The notes under the pieces: model-generated
Database searches by the model: none
The model's input: only the letters and a program-made list of their open reading frames with translations
What the model was told of the DNA's origin: nothing
In this document: positions 8,113 to 16,600 of the stretch, in pieces
How the letters are laid out: each line of letters begins with the position of its first letter
Numbering within the stretch: position 1 is the stretch's first letter
From: VBDM01 sp049802235
GTDB taxonomy: Bacteria; Pseudomonadota; Gammaproteobacteria; Burkholderiales; SG8-39
DNA: 64,000 nt
Direction of reading: 5' to 3'
NCBI GenBank assembly: GCA_049802235.1
Contig: JBARMB010000047.1
Coordinates: 33,056-97,055, forward strand
Position numbers and translations under genes: made by a program

Positions 8113-8243
8113 TCAAATGGGTCGAGAAGGTTGTTGCTTGCCTTTTGTACCGAGAGCGCCCCGTGCTCGACAATGGTAATGCAACCTACGACGGCAATGG
8201 ATATAGGTCTGTTCCCATAAATTCAATCCCGCTCCTGCAAATA

Positions 8244-10049
8244 CTAAAACTGCTCCTCCGCCAGCGCCATCACCCCCGCCGCCCCCTGCACGATCGTATT
8301 CCGCAGCGCCGGCGCCTGCGTCAGCAGGTGATCGGCGTAGAAACGCGCGGTCTTGATCTTTGCCTCGTAGAAGGACTTGTCGCCCTTGCCTTCCGCCAGC
8401 CGCTGCTGCGCGACGAGCGCGGCGCGCGCCATCTGCCAGCCGCCGCAGACGATGCCCATGAGCTTGAGGAACGGCACCGCGCCGGCATGCACCGCCTTGA
8501 TGTCGTTGCCGTAGTTGACGACGATCCAGGAGACGCATTCCTCCGCCGCGGTCACCGCCGCCGAGAAGGCGGCGCGGATCGCGCCCATGTCGTCCCCGCC
8601 GGCCTTGCCGAGCTGCGCTTCGACCGCGCGCATCGCCTTGATGACTGCCTTCGCGGTGGCGCCGCCTTCGCGCGCGATCTTGCGGCCGACGAGGTCGTTC
8701 GCCTGGATGCCGGTGGTGCCTTCGTAGATGGTGGTGATGCGCGCATCGCGCAGGTGCTGCGCCGCGCCGGTTTCCTCGATGAAGCCCATGCCGCCGTGCA
8801 CCTGGATGCCGGTCGAGGCGACGTCGATGCCGGTTTCAGTGCTCCAGCCCTTGACGATGGGGATCATCAGGTCCACGAACGCCTGATTGCGCGCGCGTTC
8901 TTCCTTGTCCGCGTGGCGGTGCGCCTTGTCCATCGCCGCGGCGACGACGTAGGCAAGCGCGCGCATCGCCTCGATCTGGGACTTCATGCTCATCAGCATG
9001 CGGCGCACGTCGGGATGGCGGATGATGGGCACCGACTTGTCGCCGCCGGCGACGTCGCGGCTCTGGATGCGCTCCTTGGCGTACGCAAGCGCCTGCTGGT
9101 AGGCGCGCTCGGCGATCGACAGGCCCTCGAGGCCCACGGCGAAGCGCGCCGCGTTCATCATGATGAACATGTATTCGAGGCCGCGGTTCTCCTCGCCGAC
9201 GAGATAGCCGATCGCGCCTTCTTTCTCGCCGTACACGAGCACCGCCGTGGGACTCGCGTGGATGCCGAGCTTGTGTTCGATCGAGGCGCATTGCACGTCG
9301 TTGCGGCGGCCGAGAGTTCCGTCCGCGTCGACCATGAACTTCGGCACCAGGAACAGCGAAATGCCGCGCACGCCCTCGGGCGCATCCGGCGTGCGCGCGA
9401 GCACGAGGTGGATGATGTTCTCCGCCAGGTCGTGCTCGCCGTAAGTGATGAAGATCTTCTGGCCGGAGATGCGGTAGTGGTCGCCGTATTTCTCGTCACG
9501 GGATCGCACGGCCTTTGTCCGCACCAGGGCGAGGTCGGAGCCCGCCTGCGGCTCGGTAAGGTTCATGGTGCCGGTCCAGGTGCCTTCGACCATTTTTTTC
9601 AGATACGTGCGCTTGAGCGTGTCGGCGCCCCGCAGTATCAGCGCCTCGACGGCGCCGGTGGTCAGCATCGGACAGAGCGAAAACGACAGGTTCGCCGACT
9701 TCCACATCTCGATCACCGGCGTCGAGACGATCTTCGGCAGACCCTGCCCGCCGTACTCCGGCGGCGCCTGCAGCGCGTTCCAGCCGCCTGCGATGAATTG
9801 CCTGTACGCCTCCTTGAAGCCTGTCGGCGTGGTCACGGCGCCGCGGTCCCACTTCGAGCCCTCCTGGTCGGCGGACTTGTTGAGCGGGGACAGGACGCCG
9901 CCCGAGAATTTCGCGCTCTCCTCGAGAATCTGCTCGACCAGTTCGGCGCTGACTTCCTCGCATCCGGGCAGCTTCGCGACTTCGTCGAGGCCCGCGAGCT
10001 CCTTCAGCACGAACTGCATGTCGCGGATGGGTGCTTTGTATTCATTCAT
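8244..10049 (-). CDS. Acyl-CoA dehydrogenase, about 600-residue DmdC/FadE-like type
   Basis: A 601-residue flavoenzyme that forms the alpha,beta double bond of an acyl-CoA and donates electrons to ETF. The middle region has the FAD- and substrate-binding segment GTMNLTEPQAGSDLALVRT. Downstream come KIFITYGEHD and the C-terminal helical domain with STGIQVHGGMGFIEETG and IYEGTTGIQANDLVGRK. The catalytic-base region and the extra C-terminal extension are typical of the long subfamily that includes the methylmercaptopropionyl-CoA dehydrogenase DmdC. GAGGG lies eight bases before the ATG. The etfA and etfB genes follow upstream on the same strand, and ETF-QO is at 1 kb. The exact acyl chain is unknown. 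Confidence 0.93.
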   Translation of the reverse strand: MNEYKAPIRDMQFVLKELAGLDEVAKLPGCEEVSAELVEQILEESAKFSGGVLSPLNKSADQEGSKWDRGAVTTPTGFKEAYRQFIAGGWNALQAPPEYGGQGLPKIVSTPVIEMWKSANLSFSLCPMLTTGAVEALILRGADTLKRTYLKKMVEGTWTGTMNLTEPQAGSDLALVRTKAVRSRDEKYGDHYRISGQKIFITYGEHDLAENIIHLVLARTPDAPEGVRGISLFLVPKFMVDADGTLGRRNDVQCASIEHKLGIHASPTAVLVYGEKEGAIGYLVGEENRGLEYMFIMMNAARFAVGLEGLSIAERAYQQALAYAKERIQSRDVAGGDKSVPIIRHPDVRRMLMSMKSQIEAMRALAYVVAAAMDKAHRHADKEERARNQAFVDLMIPIVKGWSTETGIDVASTGIQVHGGMGFIEETGAAQHLRDARITTIYEGTTGIQANDLVGRKIAREGGATAKAVIKAMRAVEAQLGKAGGDDMGAIRAAFSAAVTAAEECVSWIVVNYGNDIKAVHAGAVPFLKLMGIVCGGWQMARAALVAQQRLAEGKGDKSFYEAKIKTARFYADHLLTQAPALRNTIVQGAAGVMALAEEQF

Positions 10050-10142
10050 GTCGAAACCCTCACGCTGGCCCTCGCCCTTGGAAAGGAAGGGGAATTTTGT
10101 TGCCGGCCTGTCTCCCCTCGGAAGGGAGAGAGAACTTTGTTC

Positions 10143-11075
10143 CTACCCCAGCTCCTTTACCAATTCCGGGACCACCTGAAACAAGTCGCCGACGATGCCG
10201 TAGTCGGCGACCTGGAAGATCGGTGCTTCCTCGTCCTTGTTGATGGCGACGATGACGCGGCTGTCCTTCATGCCCGCAAGGTGCTGGATCGCGCCGGAGA
10301 TGCCGACGGCAATATAGAGCTCGGGCGCGACGATCTTGCCCGTCTGCCCCACCTGCCAGTCGTTCGGAACGAAGCCCGCGTCCACCGCCGCGCGCGATGC
10401 GCCCATCGCCGCGCCGAGCTTGTCGGCGAGCGGCTCGAGCAGCTTGAAGTTGTCGCCGGAGCCCATGCCGCGGCCGCCCGAAACGATGATGCGCGCGGAA
10501 GTGAGTTCCGGGCGCTCGGACTTGGTCAGCTCGCGGCCGACGAGCGACGACAGTTCGGTATCCGTGCCGGCTTGCACGTTTTCGATCGCGGCGGAACCGC
10601 CGCTCGCTGCGACGGCGTCGAAGCCGGTGGTGCGCACGGTGATGATCTTGATCCTGTCCTTCGACTGCACCGTGGCGAGCGCGTTGCCGGCGTAGATCGG
10701 CCGCACGAAGGTATCGGGCGATTTGACGGCGACGATGTCGGAGATCTGCGCCACGTCGAGCAACGCGGCAATGCGCGGCGTGACGTTCTTGCCGAACGAG
10801 GTCGCGGGCGCGAGGATGTGCGTGTAGCCCGGCGCGAGCGCGACGACGAGCGCGGCGAGATTTTCCGCGAGCTGGTCTTTGTATTGCGGCGCGTCGGCGA
10901 CGAGCACCTTGTTGACGCCCGCGACGGCGGCAGCGGCCTTTGCAGCGGCGCCGCAGCCGGCGCCGGCAATGAGCACCGCGACGTCGCCGCCGATCGTCGC
11001 CGCCGCGGCGACGGTGTTGAGCGTCGCCGTCCTGATCGACTGGTGGTCGTGCTCGGCGATGACTAGAACAGACAT
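10143..11075 (-). CDS. etfA: Electron transfer flavoprotein alpha subunit
   Basis: A 310-residue ETF alpha subunit, which binds FAD and pairs with EtfB to carry electrons from acyl-CoA dehydrogenases to ETF-QO. The C-terminal FAD domain has ARIIVSGGRGMGSGDNF, GASRAAVDAGFVPNDWQVGQ, TGKIVAPELYIAVGISGAIQ and VAINKDEEAPIFQVADYGIV, all family signatures. The ribosome-binding site GAGGGGAA precedes the ATG at 11075. The gene is downstream of etfB, separated by a 144-bp gap containing a REP-like inverted repeat, and upstream of the acyl-CoA dehydrogenase gene. Confidence 0.97.
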   Translation of the reverse strand: MSVLVIAEHDHQSIRTATLNTVAAAATIGGDVAVLIAGAGCGAAAKAAAAVAGVNKVLVADAPQYKDQLAENLAALVVALAPGYTHILAPATSFGKNVTPRIAALLDVAQISDIVAVKSPDTFVRPIYAGNALATVQSKDRIKIITVRTTGFDAVAASGGSAAIENVQAGTDTELSSLVGRELTKSERPELTSARIIVSGGRGMGSGDNFKLLEPLADKLGAAMGASRAAVDAGFVPNDWQVGQTGKIVAPELYIAVGISGAIQHLAGMKDSRVIVAINKDEEAPIFQVADYGIVGDLFQVVPELVKELG

Positions 11076-11090
11076 CTATTCCCCTCTCTC

Positions 11091-11219
11091 CGTCATTCCC
11101 GCGGCCCCCTTTAGCCTCCGCGAAAGCGGAGGGGGAATCCAGTGTCGTAGGTCGGAAGTCGCTGGGTCCCCGCCCCCCGCTTACGACATGCGGGGACAGG
11201 TTTCGCGGGGACGACGACG
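11091..11219. repeat. REP-like dispersed inverted repeat (copy 1)
   Basis: The etfB-etfA gap contains CGTCATTCCCGCGG, an inner palindrome CTCCGCGAAAGCGGAG and the characteristic GGAATCCAG. It ends with an inverted arm of the type TTTCGCGGGGACGACG. The same design occurs at 18988-19109, 27554-27642 and 43231-43306. Such extragenic palindromes can form stable hairpins and may attenuate or stabilise the etfBA transcript. Confidence 0.7.
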
Positions 11220-11969
11220 TTAAATGACTTTAGCTTCATTCCTAAGCTTCTCGACCAGCGTCTTCGCGTCCGGCACCTTCACTCCCGCCTTGCGCCTGGG
11301 CGGTTCCTCGACCTTCAGCGTCGCGAGGCGCGGGGCGACGTCGACGCCGAGCGCATCGGGCTTCAGCACTTCAAGCGTCTTTTTCTTCGCCTTCATGATG
11401 TTCGGCAGCGTGACGTAGCGCGGCTCGTTCAGGCGCAGATCGGTCGTCACCACCGCGGGCAGCTTGATCGCGACCGTCTCCAGGCCGCCGTCCACTTCGC
11501 GCGTCACGTCGGCTTTATCGCCGTCGATCTTCACCTTGGAGGCGAAGGTGGCCTGCGGCCAGCCGAGGAGGCCCGCGAGCATCTGGCCCGTCTGGTTGCA
11601 GTCGTCGTCGATCGCCTGCTTGCCGAGGATTACGAGCCGCGGGTTTTCCTTCTGCACGATCGCGCGCAGCAGCTTCGCCACCGCGAGCGGCTGCAGCTCG
11701 ACGTCGGTCTCGATGAGGATGGCGCGGTCGGCGCCGAGCGCGAGCGCCGTGCGCAGCGTCTCCTGGCAGGCCTGCGCGCCGCAGGACACCGCCACGACCT
11801 CGGTCGCGGTCCCCGCTTCCTTCAGGCGCATCGCCTCCTCGACCGCGATCTCGTCGAAGGGATTCATCGACATCTTCACGTTGGCGGTCTCGACGCCGCT
11901 GCCGTCGGCCTTGACGCGCACCTTGACGTTGTAGTCGACGACGCGCTTCACCGCAACCAGAACCTTCAT
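11220..11969 (-). CDS. etfB: Electron transfer flavoprotein beta subunit
   Basis: A 249-residue ETF beta subunit. It begins MKVLVAVKRVVDYNVKVRVK and contains NPFDEIAVEEAMRLKE, the family signature, and later VILGKQAIDDDCNQTGQMLAG and AVVTTDLRLNEPRYVTLPNIM. It binds AMP and forms the heterodimer with EtfA encoded next downstream. GGGGA precedes the ATG. A perfect TATAAT lies at 11996-12001 on the minus strand, 27 bp upstream of the start. It is transcribed divergently from the CoA-transferase gene. Confidence 0.97.
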   Translation of the reverse strand: MKVLVAVKRVVDYNVKVRVKADGSGVETANVKMSMNPFDEIAVEEAMRLKEAGTATEVVAVSCGAQACQETLRTALALGADRAILIETDVELQPLAVAKLLRAIVQKENPRLVILGKQAIDDDCNQTGQMLAGLLGWPQATFASKVKIDGDKADVTREVDGGLETVAIKLPAVVTTDLRLNEPRYVTLPNIMKAKKKTLEVLKPDALGVDVAPRLATLKVEEPPRRKAGVKVPDAKTLVEKLRNEAKVI

Positions 11970-11995
11970 CGATGTCCCCGCAGCGGAAAATGTGA

Positions 11996-12001
11996 ATTAT
12001 A
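11996..12001 (-). promoter_or_regulatory. Putative -10 box for etfBA
   Basis: The minus-strand TATAAT is placed correctly for a short leader before the etfB ATG at 11969. No convincing -35 hexamer is visible 16-18 bp upstream, so an activator may be needed. Confidence 0.4.
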
Positions 12002-12053
12002 AGCCATTGCGCACCCGGCTTCGGCGCGAGCGGCGCCCCGGGGGCGCTGCCGA

Positions 12054-12059
12054 TATAAT
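12054..12059 (+). promoter_or_regulatory. Putative -10 box for the CoA-transferase gene
   Basis: The plus-strand TATAAT lies 26 bp before the ATG at 12086. The expected -35 region is GC-rich and does not match TTGACA. It is back to back with the etfB -10 box, 52 bp away. Confidence 0.38.
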
Positions 12060-12085
12060 CCGCCACTCCGACCGCACACCTTGCC

Positions 12086-13309
12086 ATGACCCGACCGCTC
12101 TCCCATATCCGCGTGCTCGATCTCTCGCGCATCCTCGCCGGGCCGTGGGCATCGCAGAACCTCGCCGACCTCGGCGCCGAGGTGATCAAGATCGAGCGCC
12201 CCGGCGCAGGCGACGACACGCGCAGCTGGGGCCCGCCGTTTCTCAAGGACCGGGACGGCAGGGACACGCGCGAGTCCGCCTATTACCTGTCGGTGAATCG
12301 CGGCAAGAAATCCGTGACGCTCGACCTCTCCACGCCCGAAGGCCAGCGCATCGCGCGCGCGCTGGCGGCGAAAAGCGACGTGCTGATCGAGAACTACAAG
12401 GTCGGCGGGCTGGCGAATTACGGCTTGGCCTACGCAGACATCAGGAAGATCAATCCGCGCATCATCTACTGCTCGATCACCGGGTTCGGCCAGTCCGGCC
12501 CCGCCTCCCACCGCCCCGGCTACGATTTCATTTTCCAGGGCATGGGCGGGCTGATGAGCATCACCGGCGAGCGCGACGACCGGCCCGGCGGCGGGCCGCA
12601 GAAAGTCGGCATCGCCGTCACCGACGTGATCACCGGCATGTACGCGAGCCTCGCCATCACTGCCGCGATCGCGCACCGCGAGCGCACCGGCCTCGGGCAG
12701 CATATCGACGTGGCGCTGCTCGATTCGATCGTCGCCCTGGGCGCCAACCAGATCCTGAACTACTTCACCTCGGGCAAGGTCCCGGGGCGCTACGGCAACG
12801 CTCACGCCAACGTCGTGCCGTACGAAGTGTTCGCCACCGCCGATGGCCACATCATCCTCGCGGTAGGCAACGACGGCCAGTTCGCGAGCTTCTGCAAGGC
12901 GGCCGGCCAGCCCGAGCTCGCCGCAGACGAGCGCTATGTCACCATGCCCGGGCGCATCGTCAACCGCGGCACGCTGATCCCGCTGTTGCGGGAAATCTTC
13001 GGGCAGCGCACGAGCAGACAATGGATCGCGGAACTCGAGGCCGCCGGCGTCCCCTGCGGGCCGATCAACAACTACCAGGAAGTGTTCGCGGACCCGCAGG
13101 TGCGGCACCGCGGACTGAAGGTCGATATTCCGCACCCGGCGGGCGTAGCCTGCCCGAGCGTCGCCAGCCCGATGCGCTTTTCCGAGACGCCGGTCGAGTA
13201 CAAGCTGCCGCCGCCGCTCCTCGGCGAGCACACACGCGAAGTTCTGGGGAAATTTCTCGGTATGGAAAGCGCGGAACTCGACCGGCTCGCGGCGCGCAAG
13301 ATCATCTAG
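12086..13309 (+). CDS. Class III CoA-transferase (CaiB/BaiF family)
   Basis: A 407-residue family III CoA-transferase that moves CoA between carboxylic acids. It starts with the typical IRVLDLSRILAGPWASQNLAD and LGAEVIKIERPG. The catalytic Asp is Asp180 in VGIAVTDVITG. Also present are the family blocks CSITGFGQSGP and YDFIFQGMGGLMSITG. The gene is divergent from etfBA and next to a Liv-type importer operon with enoyl-CoA hydratase and acyl-CoA ligase, so it probably activates an imported organic acid. The substrates cannot be read from the sequence. Confidence 0.92.
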   Translation: MTRPLSHIRVLDLSRILAGPWASQNLADLGAEVIKIERPGAGDDTRSWGPPFLKDRDGRDTRESAYYLSVNRGKKSVTLDLSTPEGQRIARALAAKSDVLIENYKVGGLANYGLAYADIRKINPRIIYCSITGFGQSGPASHRPGYDFIFQGMGGLMSITGERDDRPGGGPQKVGIAVTDVITGMYASLAITAAIAHRERTGLGQHIDVALLDSIVALGANQILNYFTSGKVPGRYGNAHANVVPYEVFATADGHIILAVGNDGQFASFCKAAGQPELAADERYVTMPGRIVNRGTLIPLLREIFGQRTSRQWIAELEAAGVPCGPINNYQEVFADPQVRHRGLKVDIPHPAGVACPSVASPMRFSETPVEYKLPPPLLGEHTREVLGKFLGMESAELDRLAARKII

Positions 13310-13380
13310 TGATGCACGCCATGCATGGGTTCCCCTCTTTGCAAAAGGGAAAGTAGCGTGCCGAACCGGCATCGGCACGC

Positions 13381-14307
13381 CTACAGCGACTTTTTCAGCA
13401 CCCTGCCCAGTTCGCCGATCACGCCGCGCCGGAACGCCAGCACGCACACCACGAAGATCAGGCCGGTGGCGATGGTGCTCCATGAGCCGATGCCGGCGAG
13501 GTAATTCTCCAGGCCGACCACGATCGCGGCACCCACGATCGGGCCGAAAATCGTGCCCAGTCCGCCCAACAGCGTCATCAGCACCACTTCGCCCGACATG
13601 TGCCAGTGCACGTCGGTGAGCGAGGCCAACTGGAACACCAGCGACTTGGTCGAACCGGCCAGACCGGCGAGCGACGCCGACAGCACGAAGGCGAGCAGCT
13701 TGAAGCGCTCCACGTCGTAGCCGAGCGACAGCGTGCGCGGCTCGTTTTCGCGGATCGACTTGAGCACCTGGCCGAACGGCGAATGGATCGCGCGGTAGAT
13801 CAGCGCGAAGCCGGCCACGAACACGGCAAAGGTGAAGTAGTACATGGCGATGTCGTTGGACAGATCGATCAGCCCCAGGAATTTTCCGCGCGGCACGCCC
13901 TGGATGCCGTCCTCGCCGTGGGTGAACGGGAACTGCAGCGCGAGGAAGAAAATCATCTGCGACAGCGCCAGCGTGATCATGGCGAAATAAATGCCCTGGC
14001 GGCGGATCGCGAGGGCGCCGAAGATCCAGCCCAGCGCGGCGGAAACCGCCACTCCGGCGAGAACGCCGATCTCGGGCGTCCAGCCCCATTGCTTGCAGAC
14101 GTAGGAGGTAACGTAGCCCGCGCTGCCGAAAAATGCGGCGTGGCCGAACGACAGCAGCCCGGTGAAGCCGAGCAGCAGGTTGAAGGCGCAGGCGAACAGC
14201 GCAAAGCACAGCACCTGCATGACAAACACGATGTAGACGACGTTCTGCAGCGGCATGAGCATGCCGGCGATGAACAGCAGCGCGAACGCAATCCTGCTGC
14301 GGTCCAC
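13381..14307 (-). CDS. Branched-chain amino acid-type ABC transporter permease (LivM-like)
   Basis: A 308-residue inner-membrane permease of the LivM family with multiple hydrophobic helices. It has the characteristic NLLLGFTGLLSFGHAAFFGSAGY block and the cytoplasmic coupling loop RAIHSPFGQVLKSIRENEPR. It starts with GTG three bases after the LivH-like stop, so the two are translationally linked. It is the last gene of an operon running ECH-livG-livF-SBP-livH-livM. The substrate may be an amino acid or, given the neighbouring CoA-ligase and hydratase, an aromatic or aliphatic acid. Confidence 0.92.
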   Translation of the reverse strand: MDRSRIAFALLFIAGMLMPLQNVVYIVFVMQVLCFALFACAFNLLLGFTGLLSFGHAAFFGSAGYVTSYVCKQWGWTPEIGVLAGVAVSAALGWIFGALAIRRQGIYFAMITLALSQMIFFLALQFPFTHGEDGIQGVPRGKFLGLIDLSNDIAMYYFTFAVFVAGFALIYRAIHSPFGQVLKSIRENEPRTLSLGYDVERFKLLAFVLSASLAGLAGSTKSLVFQLASLTDVHWHMSGEVVLMTLLGGLGTIFGPIVGAAIVVGLENYLAGIGSWSTIATGLIFVVCVLAFRRGVIGELGRVLKKSL

Positions 14308-14310
14308 GGC

Positions 14311-15231
14311 CTACTTCTCCCTGCCGAACAGGCCGGCCGGGCGCAGCAGCAGCACCACCACCATGATGACGAAAATCACCACCGCGGAGCCCTGCGGATA
14401 GAACACCTTGGTGAGGCCCTCGACCAGCCCGAGTCCCATCCCGGTGACGATGGCCCCGAGGATCGATCCCATGCCGCCGATCACCACCACCGCGAACACC
14501 ACGATGATGAGGTCGGAGCCCATGATCGGGTTGACCTGGAACACCGGCGCCGCCAGCACGCCGGCAAAGCCGGCCAGCGCCACGCCGTAGCCGTAAGTGA
14601 GCGTGATCATCAGCGGCACGTTGACGCCGAAGGCCTGCAGCAGCTTGGGGTTTTCGGTGCCGGCGCGCAGATAGGCGCCCAGGCGCGTGCGCTCGATCAC
14701 GTACCAGGTGACGAAGCATACGGCGAGCGAGGCGACCACCACCCAGACGCGGTATTTCGGCAGGATGATGCCGATCTCATCGAGGTGGAATGCGCCGGAG
14801 AGTTCATCCGGTACGTCGTAGCTCTCGCCCGAAATGCCGTACCACTGGCGGAACATGCCCTCGATGACCAGGGCGAGGCCGAAGGTAAGCAGCAGGCCGT
14901 AGAGGTGGTCGAGATGGTACAGGCGCCTGAGCATGGTGCGCTCGATCAGGATGCCGAATGCGCCGACCACGAGCGGCGCGAGCGCCAGCGCGAACCAGTA
15001 ATTGAGCGCGAAATCGTCGTGGCCCAGCCACGGCCCCAGTTGCGTCAGCCCGATCCAGGCGACGAAGGCGCCCAGCATGTACAGCGAGCCGTGGGTGAAA
15101 TTGATGATGTTGAGCAGACCGAAAATAATGGCCAGCCCGAGGCTCAGCACCGCGTAGAACGAGCCGTTGATCAGGCCGACCAGCAGTTGCGCGATCAGGC
15201 CCTGCGGCGTGATGCCCAGCATCTCGAACAT
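14311..15231 (-). CDS. Branched-chain amino acid-type ABC transporter permease (LivH-like)
   Basis: A 306-residue LivH-family permease. It has the N-terminal LLVGLINGSFYAVLSLGLAIIFGLLNIINF, read in two parts as NGSFYAVLSLGLAIIFGLL then NIINFTHGSLYMLGAFVAW, and the coupling loop RTRLGAYLRAGTENPKLLQA. The ribosome-binding site AAGGATG precedes the ATG. It forms the membrane channel with the LivM-like protein encoded immediately downstream. Confidence 0.92.
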   Translation of the reverse strand: MFEMLGITPQGLIAQLLVGLINGSFYAVLSLGLAIIFGLLNIINFTHGSLYMLGAFVAWIGLTQLGPWLGHDDFALNYWFALALAPLVVGAFGILIERTMLRRLYHLDHLYGLLLTFGLALVIEGMFRQWYGISGESYDVPDELSGAFHLDEIGIILPKYRVWVVVASLAVCFVTWYVIERTRLGAYLRAGTENPKLLQAFGVNVPLMITLTYGYGVALAGFAGVLAAPVFQVNPIMGSDLIIVVFAVVVIGGMGSILGAIVTGMGLGLVEGLTKVFYPQGSAVVIFVIMVVVLLLRPAGLFGREK

Positions 15232-15305
15232 CGGATCATCCTTGCATGCGCGGCCACCCCGGCCGGAGATGCTCCGTCGGCCGGGGTTGCGCAGTTAACG
15301 CCGGT

Positions 15306-16523
15306 TTATTTCTTCAGCAGCTTGCAGGTCGATTGCGCGAGCGGTTGCGTGGCGACGTCGGCCGGAATCACCGTGATGTTCTTGTAGTAGTCCCACGGCG
15401 ACTTCGACTCGGCGGGCGATTTCACCTGCATCTGGTACATGTCATGCTTGAACTTGCCGTTGGGCAGGATCCTGCCCTTGAACAGGCCGTCGTCGATGGT
15501 CTCGCTCTTCAACCGCGCCATCACCTTCGCGGTATCGTCGGTCTTGACCGCCTGCACCGCCTTGAGGTAGTTCAGCACGGAAGAATAGACGCCGGCGTGC
15601 ACCATGGTCGGCATGCGCTTGTGGCGCTCGAAAAAGCGCTTCGACCAGGCGCGGGTCTTGTCGTTCAGGTCCCAGTAGAAGCCTTCGGTCACGTACATGC
15701 CCTGCGTGGTCTTGAGGCCGAGGCTGTGGATGTCGGAAATGAAAATCAGCAGCGGCACCACGGTCTGCTTGCTGCCCATGATGCCGAACTCGGCCGCCTG
15801 CTTGACCGAGTTGATCGTGTCCGCGCCGGCGTTGGCCAGTGCGATCACGTCCGCCTTGGAAGCCTGCGCCTGCAGCAGGAAGGAGGAGAAGTCGCTGTTC
15901 GGGAACGGGTGCTTGACCGAGCCGACCACGGTGCCGCCGTTGGCCACGACCACCGCGGACGCGTCGCGCTCCAGCGCCGCGCCGAAGGCGTAATTGGCGG
16001 TGAGGAAGAACCAGGTCTTCTTGCCCTGCTTGACCAGCGACTGGGCGGTACCCACGGAAAGTGCGTAGGTATCGTAGACCCAGTGAATGTTGACGGGGGT
16101 GCACTTTTCGTTGGTGATCGGCAGCGACGCGGCGCCGGAGACGATCGTGATCTTGTTCTTCTGCTCGGCGACTTCCATCGCGGCGAGCGCGGTGTTGGTC
16201 GAAACCAGGTCGAAAATCGCGTCCACTTTTTCCTTGTCGAACCACTCGCGCGCGATGTTGGCGGAGATGTCGGCCTTGTTCTGGTGGTCGGCCGAAATGA
16301 GCTCGATCTTCTTGCCGAGGACGGTGCCATTCTTGGAGAAATCCTCGATCGCCATTTGCGCGGCGATCACCGAGCCCGGACCGGCGACGTCCGAATAGAT
16401 GTTGGAAAGATCGGTCAGCACGCCGATCTTGACGATGTTGTCGGATACCTGCGCCTGGGCCGTGCCCCATGCGCACAGCGCCGCGGCGATAAGCGGCTGC
16501 ATCAGCTTCAGTCTAGTTTTCAC
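15306..16523 (-). CDS. ABC transporter periplasmic substrate-binding protein (Liv type)
   Basis: A 405-residue type I periplasmic binding protein. Residues 1-25 form a signal peptide (VKTRLKLMQPLIAAALCAWG, cut after AQA). The mature protein starts with VSDNIVKIGVLTDLSNIYSD and AGPGSVIAAQMAIEDF, as in LivK-like proteins for branched-chain amino acids or aromatic acids. The GTG start at 16523 is supported by GAGGAGG seven bases upstream; the frame is open far beyond this through the livF gene, but that part is out of frame with livF and not coding. It captures the substrate for the importer encoded around it. Confidence 0.92.
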   Translation of the reverse strand: MKTRLKLMQPLIAAALCAWGTAQAQVSDNIVKIGVLTDLSNIYSDVAGPGSVIAAQMAIEDFSKNGTVLGKKIELISADHQNKADISANIAREWFDKEKVDAIFDLVSTNTALAAMEVAEQKNKITIVSGAASLPITNEKCTPVNIHWVYDTYALSVGTAQSLVKQGKKTWFFLTANYAFGAALERDASAVVVANGGTVVGSVKHPFPNSDFSSFLLQAQASKADVIALANAGADTINSVKQAAEFGIMGSKQTVVPLLIFISDIHSLGLKTTQGMYVTEGFYWDLNDKTRAWSKRFFERHKRMPTMVHAGVYSSVLNYLKAVQAVKTDDTAKVMARLKSETIDDGLFKGRILPNGKFKHDMYQMQVKSPAESKSPWDYYKNITVIPADVATQPLAQSTCKLLKK

Positions 16524-16600
16524 TGTCCTGCCTCCTCGTGGAAAAGAGCCATCCAAAAATACCCGAAACAAGAATACCCGAAAGCGCGGCGAGCCGCCCT

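Noticed and set aside
8094..11066. A 990-codon plus-strand open frame
   Set aside because: Antisense to the acyl-CoA dehydrogenase and etfA, low-complexity His/Arg/Asp composition, no recognisable motif.
13600..15387. A 595-codon plus-strand open frame opposite livM and livH
   Set aside because: Gln/Glu/His-rich antisense translation without motifs; shadow of the permease genes.
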